Shown here: piece after piece, positions 45,524 through 55,065 of the stretch
Layout of the letters: each line of letters starts with the position of its first letter
Position numbering within the stretch: position 1 is the stretch's first letter
Assembly: GCA_964508055.1 (NCBI GenBank)
Contig: CAZDRI010000003.1
Span: 1 to 64,000, forward strand
Direction: 5' to 3'
Length of the DNA stretch: 64,000 nucleotides
From: CAZDRI01 sp964508055
GTDB lineage: Bacteria; Pseudomonadota; Gammaproteobacteria; PS1; Pseudothioglobaceae
Position numbers and translations under genes: made by a program
Notes under the pieces: model-generated
What the model saw: the letters and a program-made list of their open reading frames with translations, nothing else
What the model was told of the DNA's origin: nothing
The model's database searches: none

Positions 45524-46453
45524 ATGGAATCAAGCCTAAAAATAGATTTTTGTGGACTAGAGTTAAATTCTCCAATAATTTTACTTTCTGGATGTGTTGG
45601 CTTTGGTGAAGAATATACTAGAGTTAAAGGATTTTCAAATAAAGATGCTGGTGCTGTATGCCTAAAAGGAACTACTTTACAACCGAGGTTAGGGAATAAG
45701 CCGCACCGTATTTTCGAAACACCATCAGGTATGCTTAACGCTATTGGACTACAAAACCCTGGTGCTGATTATGTAATAAATAAAATATTGCCTAATTTAA
45801 ATAAAACAGAGACCAAATTTATTATTAATATTTCTGGTTCTACTATTGAAGAATATGGCAAAGTTGCCAAAAAATTTGATGATAGTGATATTGATGCAAT
45901 TGAGATAAATATATCTTGTCCTAATGTAAAAGAGGGTGGAGTTGCCTTTGGTAATGACCCGGATATGTCCTTTAAAGTTGTTGAAATTTGCAGGAAAAAC
46001 ACTTCCAAACCATTAATAACTAAACTTTCTCCTAACCAAACAGACATAGCATATAGTGCAAAAAGGTGTATTGAAGCTGGTAGTGACGGCTTAGCAGTAA
46101 TTAATACTTTAATGGGTATGACAATTGATATAGACAAAAGAAAACCTATTATTAACAATAATCAAGGCGGGCTTTCAGGTCCAGCTATAAAGCCAATAGC
46201 CCTTTTAAAAGTACATCAAGTTTATCAAGTGGCTAAAAAACATAACATCCCAATAATTGGTCAAGGAGGCATTACTACAGTCAATGATGCAATAGAATTT
46301 TTAATTGCTGGAGCTTCTGCTATTGGCATTGGTACTGCTTTATTTTATGACCCACTAATTTGTAAAAAAATAAACTCTGGCATTGCATCATATTTAATAA
46401 AAAATAATATTAAAAATGTAAATGATTTAACTGGAACTTTGAAAGTAAATTAA
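45524..46453 (+). CDS. pyrD: Dihydroorotate dehydrogenase, class 1B catalytic subunit PyrD
   Basis: Oxidises dihydroorotate in pyrimidine synthesis. The active-site motif NISCPNVK has Cys, the class 1B mark; membrane class 2 enzymes of most gammaproteobacteria use Ser and have an N-terminal anchor, absent here. The FMN-binding stretches GGLSGPAIKP and GQGGITTVNDAIEFLIAGASAIGIG are present. The start at 45524 (309 residues) fits the family better than an upstream one at 45473. A PyrK partner would be expected elsewhere. Confidence 0.93.
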   Translation: MESSLKIDFCGLELNSPIILLSGCVGFGEEYTRVKGFSNKDAGAVCLKGTTLQPRLGNKPHRIFETPSGMLNAIGLQNPGADYVINKILPNLNKTETKFIINISGSTIEEYGKVAKKFDDSDIDAIEINISCPNVKEGGVAFGNDPDMSFKVVEICRKNTSKPLITKLSPNQTDIAYSAKRCIEAGSDGLAVINTLMGMTIDIDKRKPIINNNQGGLSGPAIKPIALLKVHQVYQVAKKHNIPIIGQGGITTVNDAIEFLIAGASAIGIGTALFYDPLICKKINSGIASYLIKNNIKNVNDLTGTLKVN

Positions 46454-46582
46454 ACACATAAAATTTATAGCTAATTATGATGGTAATTTTATAAAAAAAG
46501 CAATAAAAACCCTCCTTTAGTTATTATTTATAACATTAAAATAAATAGGTAGAAAAATAATTTTAAATATAAGTGTTTATAA

Positions 46583-46837
46583 ATACTAATTTTTTTAACA
46601 ATTTTATTTTTAATTCAATCAATATTCTCAGCAACACAAACATTTACTCAAACAGATGGGGAAAAATTTATTTTAGATGTTGGAAGAGTTGGAGCTATAA
46701 ATAACAAATATAAAATTACTTCTTTAAATCAAAAAGGCCTACAATCAAGCGGATACATTTACTTTTATACTTTTACAACTACTTCAGTTAAACTTAAACA
46801 AATAATTACTTATCTAAAAAACAATAAAGATTTTTAA
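46583..46837 (+). pseudogene. Secreted-protein-like ORF without a start codon
   Basis: The frame is open from 46583 (after TAA at 46580-46582) to TAA at 46835-46837. It reads as a hydrophobic leader (LTILFLIQSIFSATQ), then a small mature domain with GEKFILDVGRVGAI and a C-terminal amphipathic stretch. No ATG, GTG or TTG lies before the leader, which is preceded by seven T. It looks like a small exported protein that lost its start, or a frame break in the T-run. It occupies most of the 411-bp spacer between pyrD and gltB. The rest of that spacer shows nothing. Confidence 0.4.
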
Positions 46838-46864
46838 TCATGATAATTTAGTATTTACCTAGAA

Positions 46865-49800
46865 TTATTTAGAGTCTTTCATTTTGTTAGACTGCAACAC
46901 TTTTTTGTAGTCTTTAGGCATTATTTTTATAAAATTATTTACTTCAGTTTCCCAATTATCAACTATGTTTTTAGCTATTTCTGAGTTTGTGTAATAGTAA
47001 TGTTTTTCTATAATTGTTTTTAACTCTAATATTGCCTCATCATCCATTGGATCAATATCAACTGTTTTAGTATTGCAATTAACATAAAAACTAGCATCAG
47101 CTTCATATATATAAGCAACCCCTCCTGACATACCTGCTGCAAAATTCTTACCTACTTCTCCTAAAATAACAGCAACCCCGCCTGTCATATATTCGCAGCC
47201 ATGATCCCCTATGCCTTCAGCAACAGCTGTTGCTCCAGAATTTCTAATGCAAAATCTTTCTGCGACCCTGCCAGATAAATATACCTCCCCGCTTATAGCT
47301 CCATATAAACAAACATTGCCGGCAATAATATTTTCGTGGGCTTTAAATTTAGAGCCTTTAGGCGGATAAACAATTATTCTACCTCCACTTATTCCTTTCC
47401 CAACATAATCGTTTGCATCGCCTTCAACTTCTATATTAACTCCCTTAGCTAAAAAACCTCCTAAACTTTGCCCCGCGTTTCCAGTTAGCTTTATGTTAAT
47501 AGTATTATCTGCTAAATTATTTTCACCTCTAGTTTTAACAATAAAAGAAGACAACATAGCTCCTAATGCCCTATCAATATTTGTAACTTTAGATTTGTAA
47601 TTTATTTTGCTAGCATTAGTTACTGCTTCTTTAACTTTATTAATTATTCTATTATCAATATGGTTTTCAATATTATGGTCTTGTTCTATAATTTTATAAG
47701 CTTTAGTATTATTATCTGGCTTTATAACTGGTGCTAATATAGCCTCTAAATCAAACATATCTTTTTTCCAATGTTTGTTAGCTTTATCTACTTCCAATTT
47801 ATCTACTCTGCCTATCATTTCATCCATTTTCTTAAAACCAAGCTTTGCCATAATTTGGCGTAACTCTTCGGCAACCATAAATAAATAATTAATTACATAC
47901 TCTGGCTTTCCTGCAAACTTTTTTCTAAGCTCTTTATCTTGAGTACAAATCCCAACAGGACAAGTATTAAGATGACATTTGCGCATCATAATACAACCTA
48001 AAGTTATTAAAGGTGCAGTAGAAAAGCCAAATTCTTCCGCCCCTAAAAGGGCTGCTATGGCAACATCTCTTCCTGTTTTTAATTGCCCATCAGTTTGTAA
48101 TCTAACTCTAGAACGAAGTTTATTCATAACTAATACTTGATGTGTCTCTGCTAAGCCCAATTCCCAAGGAAGCCCTGCATGTTTAATTGAAGTAATTGGA
48201 GATGCCCCAGTCCCTCCATCATGCCCAGAGATAACTATATGATCTGCTTTAGCCTTAGTAACTCCTGCTGCAACAGTGCCTACTCCTATCTCTGCTACTA
48301 ATTTAACGCTAATTCTAGCGTCAGGATTGGCATGCTTTAAATCAAAAATTAATTGAGCTAAATCCTCAATAGAATATATATCATGATGTGGAGGAGGGCT
48401 TATAAGCCCTACACCAGGTGTGGAATGCCTTGTTTTTGCTATTTCTTCATCAACTTTACTACCAGGTAATTCTCCCCCTTCTCCTGGTTTTGCACCTTGT
48501 GCTATTTTTATTTGTATTTCATTGCCACTGTTTAAATATTCAATAGTTACTCCAAATCTACCACTAGCAACTTGTTTTATTGCTGAACACCTATCATTGC
48601 CTTCAGTGTCTATAATCCAGCGTTTTGGGTCTTCTCCGCCTTCACCGCTATTAGATTTTCCTTGGATTTTATTCATAGCTATTGCTAAGCTTTCGTGACT
48701 TTCTTTTGATAATGAACCAAAGCTCATAGCACCTGTAACAAAGCGTTTTACAATTTCTTTTGCATTTTCAACTTTATCAATATTAATTGCTTTTGATTCT
48801 TTAAAATTCATTAGCCCTCTAAGGGTGCAATTTTTTGAGCTTGAATTTGCATAATTTGCATATTTTAAATAAATTTCTTTACTATTATTTTTTGAGGCTA
48901 ATTGGAGGTTTTGTATGGTTTCAGGATTCCACATATGTACTTCACCTTTATCCCGCCAATGGAACTCACCATTATTAGTAATAGTTTTAATCTTATAAGC
49001 ATTAGTGTGTCTTTTTTTAGCTTCATTATGTAAAACATCAAATCCTACACCTTTAATTCTACTAGTTACTCCATAAAAACACTTATCTATAACTTCTAAA
49101 GATAGTCCAACTGCCTCAAATATCTGTGCACCTTTGTATGACTGCAATGTAGAAATACCCATTTTAGCCATTACCTTCAACATTCCTTTTGTTGCTGCTT
49201 TTTTATAACAATTAATTACATCATCATCTGAATTATTTGTTAATAACTTATCTTCTCTAGCTTGACATATTGCATCAAATGCAAGATATGGGTTTATAGC
49301 ATCTACCCCAAAACCTACTAATAAACAAAAATGATGTACTTGGCATGCCTCGGCTGTTTCAACTATTAAACCTATTTTGGTTCTTTCGTGTCTTTGAACA
49401 AGGTATTGATGTGTTGCTGCTGCCGCTAATAAAGTGCTAACTGCCATTCTGTCTTTATTGATATTCCTATCTGATAATATAATTAGACTAACTCCATCTC
49501 TAATTGCTTTTGAGCTTTGTTCACATATATTATCTAAGTGTGATTGTAAATTTTCATCATCAATACTGTAAGTAATATCAATTATTCTAGACTTCCAAGC
49601 TTTATAATTTATTTGTTTTAACGCCTGCGTTTCTTCATTGGTTAAAATTGGCTGTTCTAATAATAGTCTTTGAGCATTTTCTGCTTTGGTTTTTAATAAA
49701 TTTGCTTCAGGACCTATATAACATTTTAAAGATGTTATTATCTCCTCTCTAATTGAGTCTATAGGCGGGTTTGTTACTTGGGCAAATAATTGTTTGAAAT

Positions 49801-51388
49801 AATCATATACTAATCTTGGTTTATCTGACAAACATGCTAATGCTGCATCATTGCCCATTGAGCCTAAGGGGTCTCTTAACTCTTTTACCATCGGTATTAA
49901 TAAAAACTGCATAACTTCTGTGGTATAACCAAAAACATGCATTTTTATTTTTAAATCTTCTTTGCTTTGTTTTGGTGCTAATTTATTAATATCAAAAGTT
50001 AAATTTGATAATAAAATTCTTGCATTTTTTATCCAATCCGAATAAGGATTTTTATGAGCGAAATCACCTTTTAATTGTTCATCTTCTATTAATTTTTTCT
50101 TATCAAAATCAATCAAAAACATTTTTCCAGGTCTTAACCTGCCTTTTTCTTTTATATTATCTGTCTCAACATCAACTACTCCAACTTCTGATGCCATAAT
50201 AACTCTATCATCGTAAGTTAAATAATAGCGTGAGGGTCTAAGGCCATTTCTATCTAAAACTGCTCCTATTTGTTCACCATCTGTAAATGCTATAGACGCT
50301 GGCCCATCCCAAGGCTCCATCATCGTTGAAAAATATTCATAAAAAGCTTTTTTATCTGTATTCATGTTTTTATCATTTTGCCAAGCCTCAGGTATCATCA
50401 TCAAAATTGATTCTTTTAGACTTCTACCGTTCATTAACATAAATTCTAAAACATTATCAAAAGCACCTGAGTCTGAAACTTCTGTCTCAATAACTGGGAG
50501 AATTTGCTTTAACTCATCATCATTAAAATATGAGCTTTTAAAAACACCTTCTCTAGCTGTAATCCAATTGATATTTCCTTGCCGAGTATTAATTTCACCA
50601 TTGTGCGACATAAATCTTGAAGGTTGTGCTCTATCCCACGAAGGAAAAGTATTGGTGCTAAACCGAGAATGCACCATTGCTAAATACGCCTTATATTCGC
50701 TATTTTGTAAATCAGGATAAAAACCTAATACTTGTGAACCTATTAGCATACCCTTATAGACAATCACCTTATTAGATAGGCTGCAAATATAGAATAATAA
50801 GGCTTGTGTTAGGTTTTTATCGTTTCTTATTTTATAGCTTATTTTCTTACGAATAATATATAACTTACGCTCAAAAGTATCAAAGTCTGTATTTTCCTCT
50901 GCTTTAATAATAAGCTGTTTTATTATTGGTTTAGATTGTATAGCACTTAAACCAATATTTGCATTTTTCTCGTCAGTAGGAACATCTCGCCAACCAATAA
51001 AAATTTGATTTTGAGCTTTTATCTCTGCCACTACATCTTCCATGCACTGCTTTTTTTGAGCATTGTCTTGCGGTAAAAATACATTGCCTACTGAAAAAAA
51101 ACCTTTTTCAACTTTAGTATTAAACTCTTTTGCGATTATTTTCTTAAAAAAACTATATGGTATGTTTGTTAATATGCCTGCCCCATCACCGGTATTTTCC
51201 TCATAGCCACAGCCGCCTCTATGGTCCATTCTAGATAACATTTCTAACGCATCTTTTACAATAGCATATGAGCTTTCTGCTTTAATGTTTGCAATAAATC
51301 CAATTCCACAACTATCTTTTTCATACTGGGGGCAGTATAAATTATTAGAATTTGACATTTGTTGAGCGTGAATTTTCATCATAATCAT
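46865..51388 (-). CDS. gltB: Glutamate synthase large subunit GltB
   Basis: Transfers the amide nitrogen of glutamine to 2-oxoglutarate. At 1507 residues it has the full layout: a short propeptide, the N-terminal glutaminase with Cys27 (KDSCGIGF), a central domain, the FMN synthase domain (HDGGTGASPITSIKHAG), the 3Fe-4S cluster stretch CHLNTCPVGICTQ, and the GXGXG-type C-terminal beta helix. gltD, usually next to gltB, is not adjacent; the downstream spacer holds only the ORF relic at 46583. Confidence 0.96.
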   Translation of the reverse strand: MIMMKIHAQQMSNSNNLYCPQYEKDSCGIGFIANIKAESSYAIVKDALEMLSRMDHRGGCGYEENTGDGAGILTNIPYSFFKKIIAKEFNTKVEKGFFSVGNVFLPQDNAQKKQCMEDVVAEIKAQNQIFIGWRDVPTDEKNANIGLSAIQSKPIIKQLIIKAEENTDFDTFERKLYIIRKKISYKIRNDKNLTQALLFYICSLSNKVIVYKGMLIGSQVLGFYPDLQNSEYKAYLAMVHSRFSTNTFPSWDRAQPSRFMSHNGEINTRQGNINWITAREGVFKSSYFNDDELKQILPVIETEVSDSGAFDNVLEFMLMNGRSLKESILMMIPEAWQNDKNMNTDKKAFYEYFSTMMEPWDGPASIAFTDGEQIGAVLDRNGLRPSRYYLTYDDRVIMASEVGVVDVETDNIKEKGRLRPGKMFLIDFDKKKLIEDEQLKGDFAHKNPYSDWIKNARILLSNLTFDINKLAPKQSKEDLKIKMHVFGYTTEVMQFLLIPMVKELRDPLGSMGNDAALACLSDKPRLVYDYFKQLFAQVTNPPIDSIREEIITSLKCYIGPEANLLKTKAENAQRLLLEQPILTNEETQALKQINYKAWKSRIIDITYSIDDENLQSHLDNICEQSSKAIRDGVSLIILSDRNINKDRMAVSTLLAAAATHQYLVQRHERTKIGLIVETAEACQVHHFCLLVGFGVDAINPYLAFDAICQAREDKLLTNNSDDDVINCYKKAATKGMLKVMAKMGISTLQSYKGAQIFEAVGLSLEVIDKCFYGVTSRIKGVGFDVLHNEAKKRHTNAYKIKTITNNGEFHWRDKGEVHMWNPETIQNLQLASKNNSKEIYLKYANYANSSSKNCTLRGLMNFKESKAINIDKVENAKEIVKRFVTGAMSFGSLSKESHESLAIAMNKIQGKSNSGEGGEDPKRWIIDTEGNDRCSAIKQVASGRFGVTIEYLNSGNEIQIKIAQGAKPGEGGELPGSKVDEEIAKTRHSTPGVGLISPPPHHDIYSIEDLAQLIFDLKHANPDARISVKLVAEIGVGTVAAGVTKAKADHIVISGHDGGTGASPITSIKHAGLPWELGLAETHQVLVMNKLRSRVRLQTDGQLKTGRDVAIAALLGAEEFGFSTAPLITLGCIMMRKCHLNTCPVGICTQDKELRKKFAGKPEYVINYLFMVAEELRQIMAKLGFKKMDEMIGRVDKLEVDKANKHWKKDMFDLEAILAPVIKPDNNTKAYKIIEQDHNIENHIDNRIINKVKEAVTNASKINYKSKVTNIDRALGAMLSSFIVKTRGENNLADNTINIKLTGNAGQSLGGFLAKGVNIEVEGDANDYVGKGISGGRIIVYPPKGSKFKAHENIIAGNVCLYGAISGEVYLSGRVAERFCIRNSGATAVAEGIGDHGCEYMTGGVAVILGEVGKNFAAGMSGGVAYIYEADASFYVNCNTKTVDIDPMDDEAILELKTIIEKHYYYTNSEIAKNIVDNWETEVNNFIKIMPKDYKKVLQSNKMKDSK

Positions 51389-51680
51389 ATTTTATGTTTT
51401 TTACATAACTTGCTAATTTTAACATATAGTTGACTTCTATTATTGCAGTAGTGCCTAAGCCCAGAGCCACATTTTGAGCATACAGTAAAGGTATAGATGC
51501 AAATGTAATATGTTTTTGAATTTAAGCAAAACTTAATTTAAATTAGGTATTTTTATGAACAAAAAAGCAGTAATATTAAGGAATAATTGTGTTATAAAAC
51601 AGTGTGCTCCACCTTCTTAAACTCCATTGCCAATAATCTTAAAGTATAATAAATCATTACATATTCTAGTTAAAAAAATA
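51389..51680. other. Spacer upstream of gltB and ampD with a repeat and a relic frame
   Basis: Two items are visible. Bases 51607-51636 (CTCCACCTTC ... AACTCCATTGCCAATAA) resemble the dispersed repeat at 58405-58436 with several mismatches. On the minus strand 51345-51521 is open and reads like a membrane-protein tail (LLYAQNVALGLGTTAIIE), without a start, ending inside gltB. No intact gene is supported. Confidence 0.3.
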
Positions 51681-52223
51681 ATGATAAATAATCATAAATT
51701 AGATTTTGCTACTTTTATAAAATCCGACAATTATAATGACAGACCTGATACAGATATTAGTTTAATAGTAATTCACAATATAAGCCTGCCTCCTGGACAA
51801 TTTGGAACAAACTTTGTTGAAGATTTTTTTACTAATAAATTAGATTATAAATTTCACCCTAGTTTTAATTCTATTAAAGGTTTAAAAGTATCTTCTCATT
51901 TGTATATAAAAAGAGATGCTGCTGTTATCCAATTTGTTCCTTTTAATAAAAGAGCATGGCACGCAGGAATATCAAACTATATGGGTAAAGATAATTGTAA
52001 TGATTTTTCAATAGGAATTGAATTAGAAGGTAGTAACAATATTGAGTATAGCGAAAAGCAATATAATATTTTAAATATAATTATAAAAGAGCTGACTGAG
52101 TCATACCCTATTAAGCATATAACCGGCCATAGTAATATAGCAAAAGGCAGAAAGACAGACCCAGGCAATGCTTTTAAATGGAGTAAATTAAATGAATTTA
52201 GAGAATATATTAAAAAAGTGTAA
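51681..52223 (+). CDS. ampD: 1,6-anhydro-N-acetylmuramyl-L-alanine amidase AmpD
   Basis: Cytosolic zinc amidase of peptidoglycan recycling. The start at 51681 gives 180 residues, the usual AmpD size; a longer TTG frame from 51627 would add a tail that runs through the repeat. Zinc and catalytic residues are in LIVIHNIS, GIELEG and ITGHSNIAKGRKTDPG, and SSHLYIKRDA and RAWHAG are further family marks. It overlaps kdsC by 32 bases. Confidence 0.93.
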   Translation: MINNHKLDFATFIKSDNYNDRPDTDISLIVIHNISLPPGQFGTNFVEDFFTNKLDYKFHPSFNSIKGLKVSSHLYIKRDAAVIQFVPFNKRAWHAGISNYMGKDNCNDFSIGIELEGSNNIEYSEKQYNILNIIIKELTESYPIKHITGHSNIAKGRKTDPGNAFKWSKLNEFREYIKKV

Positions 52224-52722
52224 AAAAATTAAACTTCTTATCTTAGATGTTGATGGTGTATTAACTGATGGTAGTATTTTTTTTGATAATAACGGTCACG
52301 AAATTAAACGCTTTAATTCATTAGATGGTCATGGTATTAGGATGCTTATTAAAAATAATATTGAAGTGGCAATAATCACTGCAAGAAGTTCTAATGCTGT
52401 TAAGTGCAGAATGGATAATTTAGGGATAAAACATCTTTATCAAAATCAAAGCAATAAAACAGTTGCTTTTAAAAAACTAATATCTGCCTTAGATATTAAA
52501 GCTTCTGAAGTAGGATACATTGGAGATGATGTGTTAGACTTACCAGTATTACTAAAAGTTGGTCTTCCTGTAGCTGTTAAAAATAGCCACGATTTTATAA
52601 AAAAACATTGTGTATATACTACTAAAAACAAAGGTGGTCATGGTGCAGTAAGGGAAATAGTTGATATAATTTTAAAAGCACAAGATAAATTTAATATTAC
52701 ATATAACAAATATTTAAAATGA
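52192..52722 (+). CDS. kdsC: KDO-8-phosphate phosphatase KdsC
   Basis: HAD-type phosphatase releasing KDO for lipopolysaccharide. The 176 residues carry the nucleophile motif DVDGVLTDG at 19-27, motif II in IITARSS, and motif III in GYIGDDVLDLPVL. The KNKGGHGAVREI segment is typical of the tetrameric KdsC family. The start overlaps ampD by 32 bases and the stop overlaps the ogt-like gene by four, so the three genes are coupled. Confidence 0.94.
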   Translation: MNLENILKKCKKIKLLILDVDGVLTDGSIFFDNNGHEIKRFNSLDGHGIRMLIKNNIEVAIITARSSNAVKCRMDNLGIKHLYQNQSNKTVAFKKLISALDIKASEVGYIGDDVLDLPVLLKVGLPVAVKNSHDFIKKHCVYTTKNKGGHGAVREIVDIILKAQDKFNITYNKYLK

Positions 52723-53045
52723 CTGAATTTCAAGAAAAATGCTACCAAGCTTTAAAAAAAATCCCTAAGGGGAAAGTTACAACCTATAAGCAATTAGCCC
52801 AAATAATAGGACACCCTAAAGCATATCGTGCGGTTGGGACAGCTATGAATAAAAACCCTTATGCACCAAATGTGCCTTGTCATAGAGTGGTAAATAATGA
52901 CGGTGGTATTGGAGGCTTTGCTAGTAGCGTTAGTAAAAAAATAGCACTATTAAATAAAGAAGGCATTTTAGTAAAAAATAATAAAATTGTAGATTTTAAA
53001 GCTAAACTTTTTAATGCGTTTATAGATGACTTGCCTATAATTTAA
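52719..53045 (+). CDS. MGMT-domain DNA alkyltransferase (short form)
   Basis: A 108-residue protein with only the C-terminal half of O6-methylguanine-DNA methyltransferases. The active-site motif PCHRV is intact (Cys54), so it is not an alkyltransferase-like protein with Trp in that place. GKVTTYKQLAQIIGHPKAYR is the usual DNA-binding start and NKEGIL the end. It probably repairs alkylated bases as a stand-alone domain, as in the YbaZ/Ogt-like group. It overlaps kdsC by four bases. Confidence 0.85.
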   Translation: MTEFQEKCYQALKKIPKGKVTTYKQLAQIIGHPKAYRAVGTAMNKNPYAPNVPCHRVVNNDGGIGGFASSVSKKIALLNKEGILVKNNKIVDFKAKLFNAFIDDLPII

Positions 53046-53164
53046 TAGTGCCACTTTTATTCCCCACTTTAATAGTTAGTGCTAAATAAGTGTTGTTTTT
53101 TAGAAATGCTCAAAAAGAAGATGAAAATTTAGTAGATAGCGCAGGGCTGCTACTAAAATGTTTT

Positions 53165-53371
53165 TTAAAATAATAATATTTTTATTGGCGTGAAATAGCT
53201 ACCAAATTCTTCAGCCATGTTTCTAGCAACAGAGGTATAAACTTCTCCATCACCAAAATGCCCTAATCTTAATGCTTTATACCCTGTTAGTAAAAAATAT
53301 ATTGATAATACAAACCATAATAAAACAGTATTTGGTGATAAAATTTTACTTTTTATATTTTTAAAATTCAT
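53165..53371 (-). pseudogene. GT39-type membrane glycosyltransferase, 5' fragment
   Basis: The 68-residue frame from ATG at 53371 has one membrane helix (about 15-32), then GDGEVYTSVARNMAEEFGSYFTP. That closely resembles the first periplasmic loop of GT39/ArnT-like glycosyltransferases, where the Asp/Glu of a GDE motif is catalytic. Those enzymes have about 500 residues; here it stops after the loop and nothing continues in other frames. I read it as the 5' stump of a deleted gene. Its start codon abuts that of the divergent gene at 53372. Confidence 0.6.
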
Positions 53372-54265
53372 ATGCTGTTTTTGAAAGCTGCAATAACTAT
53401 AGTTATTTTTTACCTTATTAGTCAAAATATTGAGATTGATAAAATTATACCAATAGTTACTAATGCTAATCTTAACTTACTTGTTGTTGCTTTTATCTTA
53501 CAAACTTTAGCCATATTTATAGCTGGTGCTAGATGGTTTTTAGTTATGAAAAAATTAAATTTTCCGCTACCTTTAAACTTTTATATTAAACAATATTTTA
53601 TTGGCATGCTATTTAGTCAAGCTTTGCCTAGTTCAATTGGTGGTGATGCTTATAGGATAGTTGCACTATCCCGTAGAAAACAATCTAAAACAAAAAGTTT
53701 TTATGGAGTATTAATAGATAGAATCTTAGGTTTGTTAGGTTTGTTATTAATTGTAGCTATAGGCTTAATACTTAACCCAGATATATTACCAAAAGAAATA
53801 TATTTATCTGTATTTGTTGCATTGTTAATTGGAATCCTACTAATTTTAAGTTTACTTATATTTACCAAATTTAGTTTTTTAAAAAGATTTAAATTTTTAC
53901 AATGGGTTTTTAGTTTATCAGATTATTTTAGACATAACCTGCATGGCTTAAGTGTATTAACTTCTAGAATGTTTATTTCAATATCTATTCATTTGTTTGT
54001 AATATCTTGTATTTATTGTATTGGATTGGCTATAGGTTTAAACCAACCTTTAGAAGTTTTTTTACTTTTTGTCCCTATTTCTTTACTACTCACACTTATC
54101 CCTATATCTTTTGCTGGGTGGGGTATAAGAGAAGGTGCGATGGTAGTTTTATTTACTTTAGTAGGAAGCCCAAAAGAAGTTGTGTTAGCAACCTCTATAC
54201 TTTATGGAATTATTTTAATTTTAAGCAGCCTTCCTGCAACATATTTCTTTTTAAAAAAACATTAA
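53372..54265 (+). CDS. Lysylphosphatidylglycerol synthase-type transmembrane (flippase-like) protein
   Basis: A 297-residue polytopic inner-membrane protein of the COG0392/UPF0104 family. About eight hydrophobic segments are visible, together with LPSSIGGDAYRIVAL near 90-105, GVLIDRILGLLGLL and AGWGIREGAM near the end. Family members flip or transfer lipid-linked groups, but stand-alone forms are poorly characterised. Its neighbour was a GT39-type glycosyltransferase, now a stump, suggesting a former glycolipid pair. The start codon abuts the divergent gene's start, so its promoter must lie inside that stump. Confidence 0.85.
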   Translation: MLFLKAAITIVIFYLISQNIEIDKIIPIVTNANLNLLVVAFILQTLAIFIAGARWFLVMKKLNFPLPLNFYIKQYFIGMLFSQALPSSIGGDAYRIVALSRRKQSKTKSFYGVLIDRILGLLGLLLIVAIGLILNPDILPKEIYLSVFVALLIGILLILSLLIFTKFSFLKRFKFLQWVFSLSDYFRHNLHGLSVLTSRMFISISIHLFVISCIYCIGLAIGLNQPLEVFLLFVPISLLLTLIPISFAGWGIREGAMVVLFTLVGSPKEVVLATSILYGIILILSSLPATYFFLKKH

Positions 54266-54268
54266 AAA

Positions 54269-55021
54269 ATGCGATTTATTGTAGGCATTGAATACTTTGG
54301 GGCAAATTACTGTGGCTGGCAAAACCAAAAAAGTGGCATAAAAACAGTTCAGTTTTATGTTGAAAAAGCACTATCAAAGGTGGCAAACTCGCCAATAAAA
54401 GTATATTGTGCCGGACGAACTGATAAGGGCGTTCATGCATTAGAACAAGTTATCCATTTTGAAACTAATATTAATAGAAGTTGTAGGTCTTGGCTGTTAG
54501 GCGGCAATAGTTTTTTGCCTAAAGATATAAGTTTTTTATGGGTAAAAAAAATTGATAATAATTTTCATGCTCGCCATAGTGCCTGTGCCAGGTCATATCA
54601 ATATAAAATCTATAACTCTATAACTAGACCAGGTCTTTATAATGATTATTTTTATTGGGAACCTAAAAAACTAAATGTAGGAGAAATGCAAAAAGGTGCT
54701 AATTTGTTTTTAGGAAAACATGATTTTTCAGCTTTTAGAAGTAGTATTTGTCAAGCAAAGTCCCCTATTAAAACCATTGAATATTTAAATATTAATAAAA
54801 ACAACAACATAGTTTTAATTGATATTAAGGCTGATTCTTTTTTACATCATATGGTTAGAAATGTAGTTGGAACACTACTTAAAGTAGGATATGGTAGAAA
54901 AAACTACAAATGGGTCAAAGAGGTTATTGATTCAAAAGATAGAAAATTAGCAGGGGTAACCATTGCGGCAAAAGGCTTATATTTTGTTAAAGCTTTTTAT
55001 CCAGAAAACCTATCCTTATAA
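54269..55021 (+). CDS. truA: tRNA pseudouridine(38-40) synthase TruA
   Basis: Forms pseudouridine at positions 38-40 of tRNA anticodon arms. The 250 residues carry the catalytic Asp52 in CAGRTDKGVHA, FHARHSACARSYQY, and SFLHHMVRNVVGTLLKVG. It follows the flippase-like gene by three bases and is convergent with leuB across a 44-bp gap with only a weak five-bp hairpin. Confidence 0.96.
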   Translation: MRFIVGIEYFGANYCGWQNQKSGIKTVQFYVEKALSKVANSPIKVYCAGRTDKGVHALEQVIHFETNINRSCRSWLLGGNSFLPKDISFLWVKKIDNNFHARHSACARSYQYKIYNSITRPGLYNDYFYWEPKKLNVGEMQKGANLFLGKHDFSAFRSSICQAKSPIKTIEYLNINKNNNIVLIDIKADSFLHHMVRNVVGTLLKVGYGRKNYKWVKEVIDSKDRKLAGVTIAAKGLYFVKAFYPENLSL

Positions 55022-55065
55022 AACTTTGTTAATTTTAAGACAGTATCTGAATTTATTTCAGTATC

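Noticed and set aside
45769..46158. 129-residue minus-strand open frame
   Set aside because: Antisense to pyrD, which has intact catalytic motifs; shadow.
53090..53173. Open 27-codon plus-strand frame starting GTG behind the ogt-like gene
   Set aside because: No Shine-Dalgarno, overlaps the GT39 stump and shows no recognisable motif.
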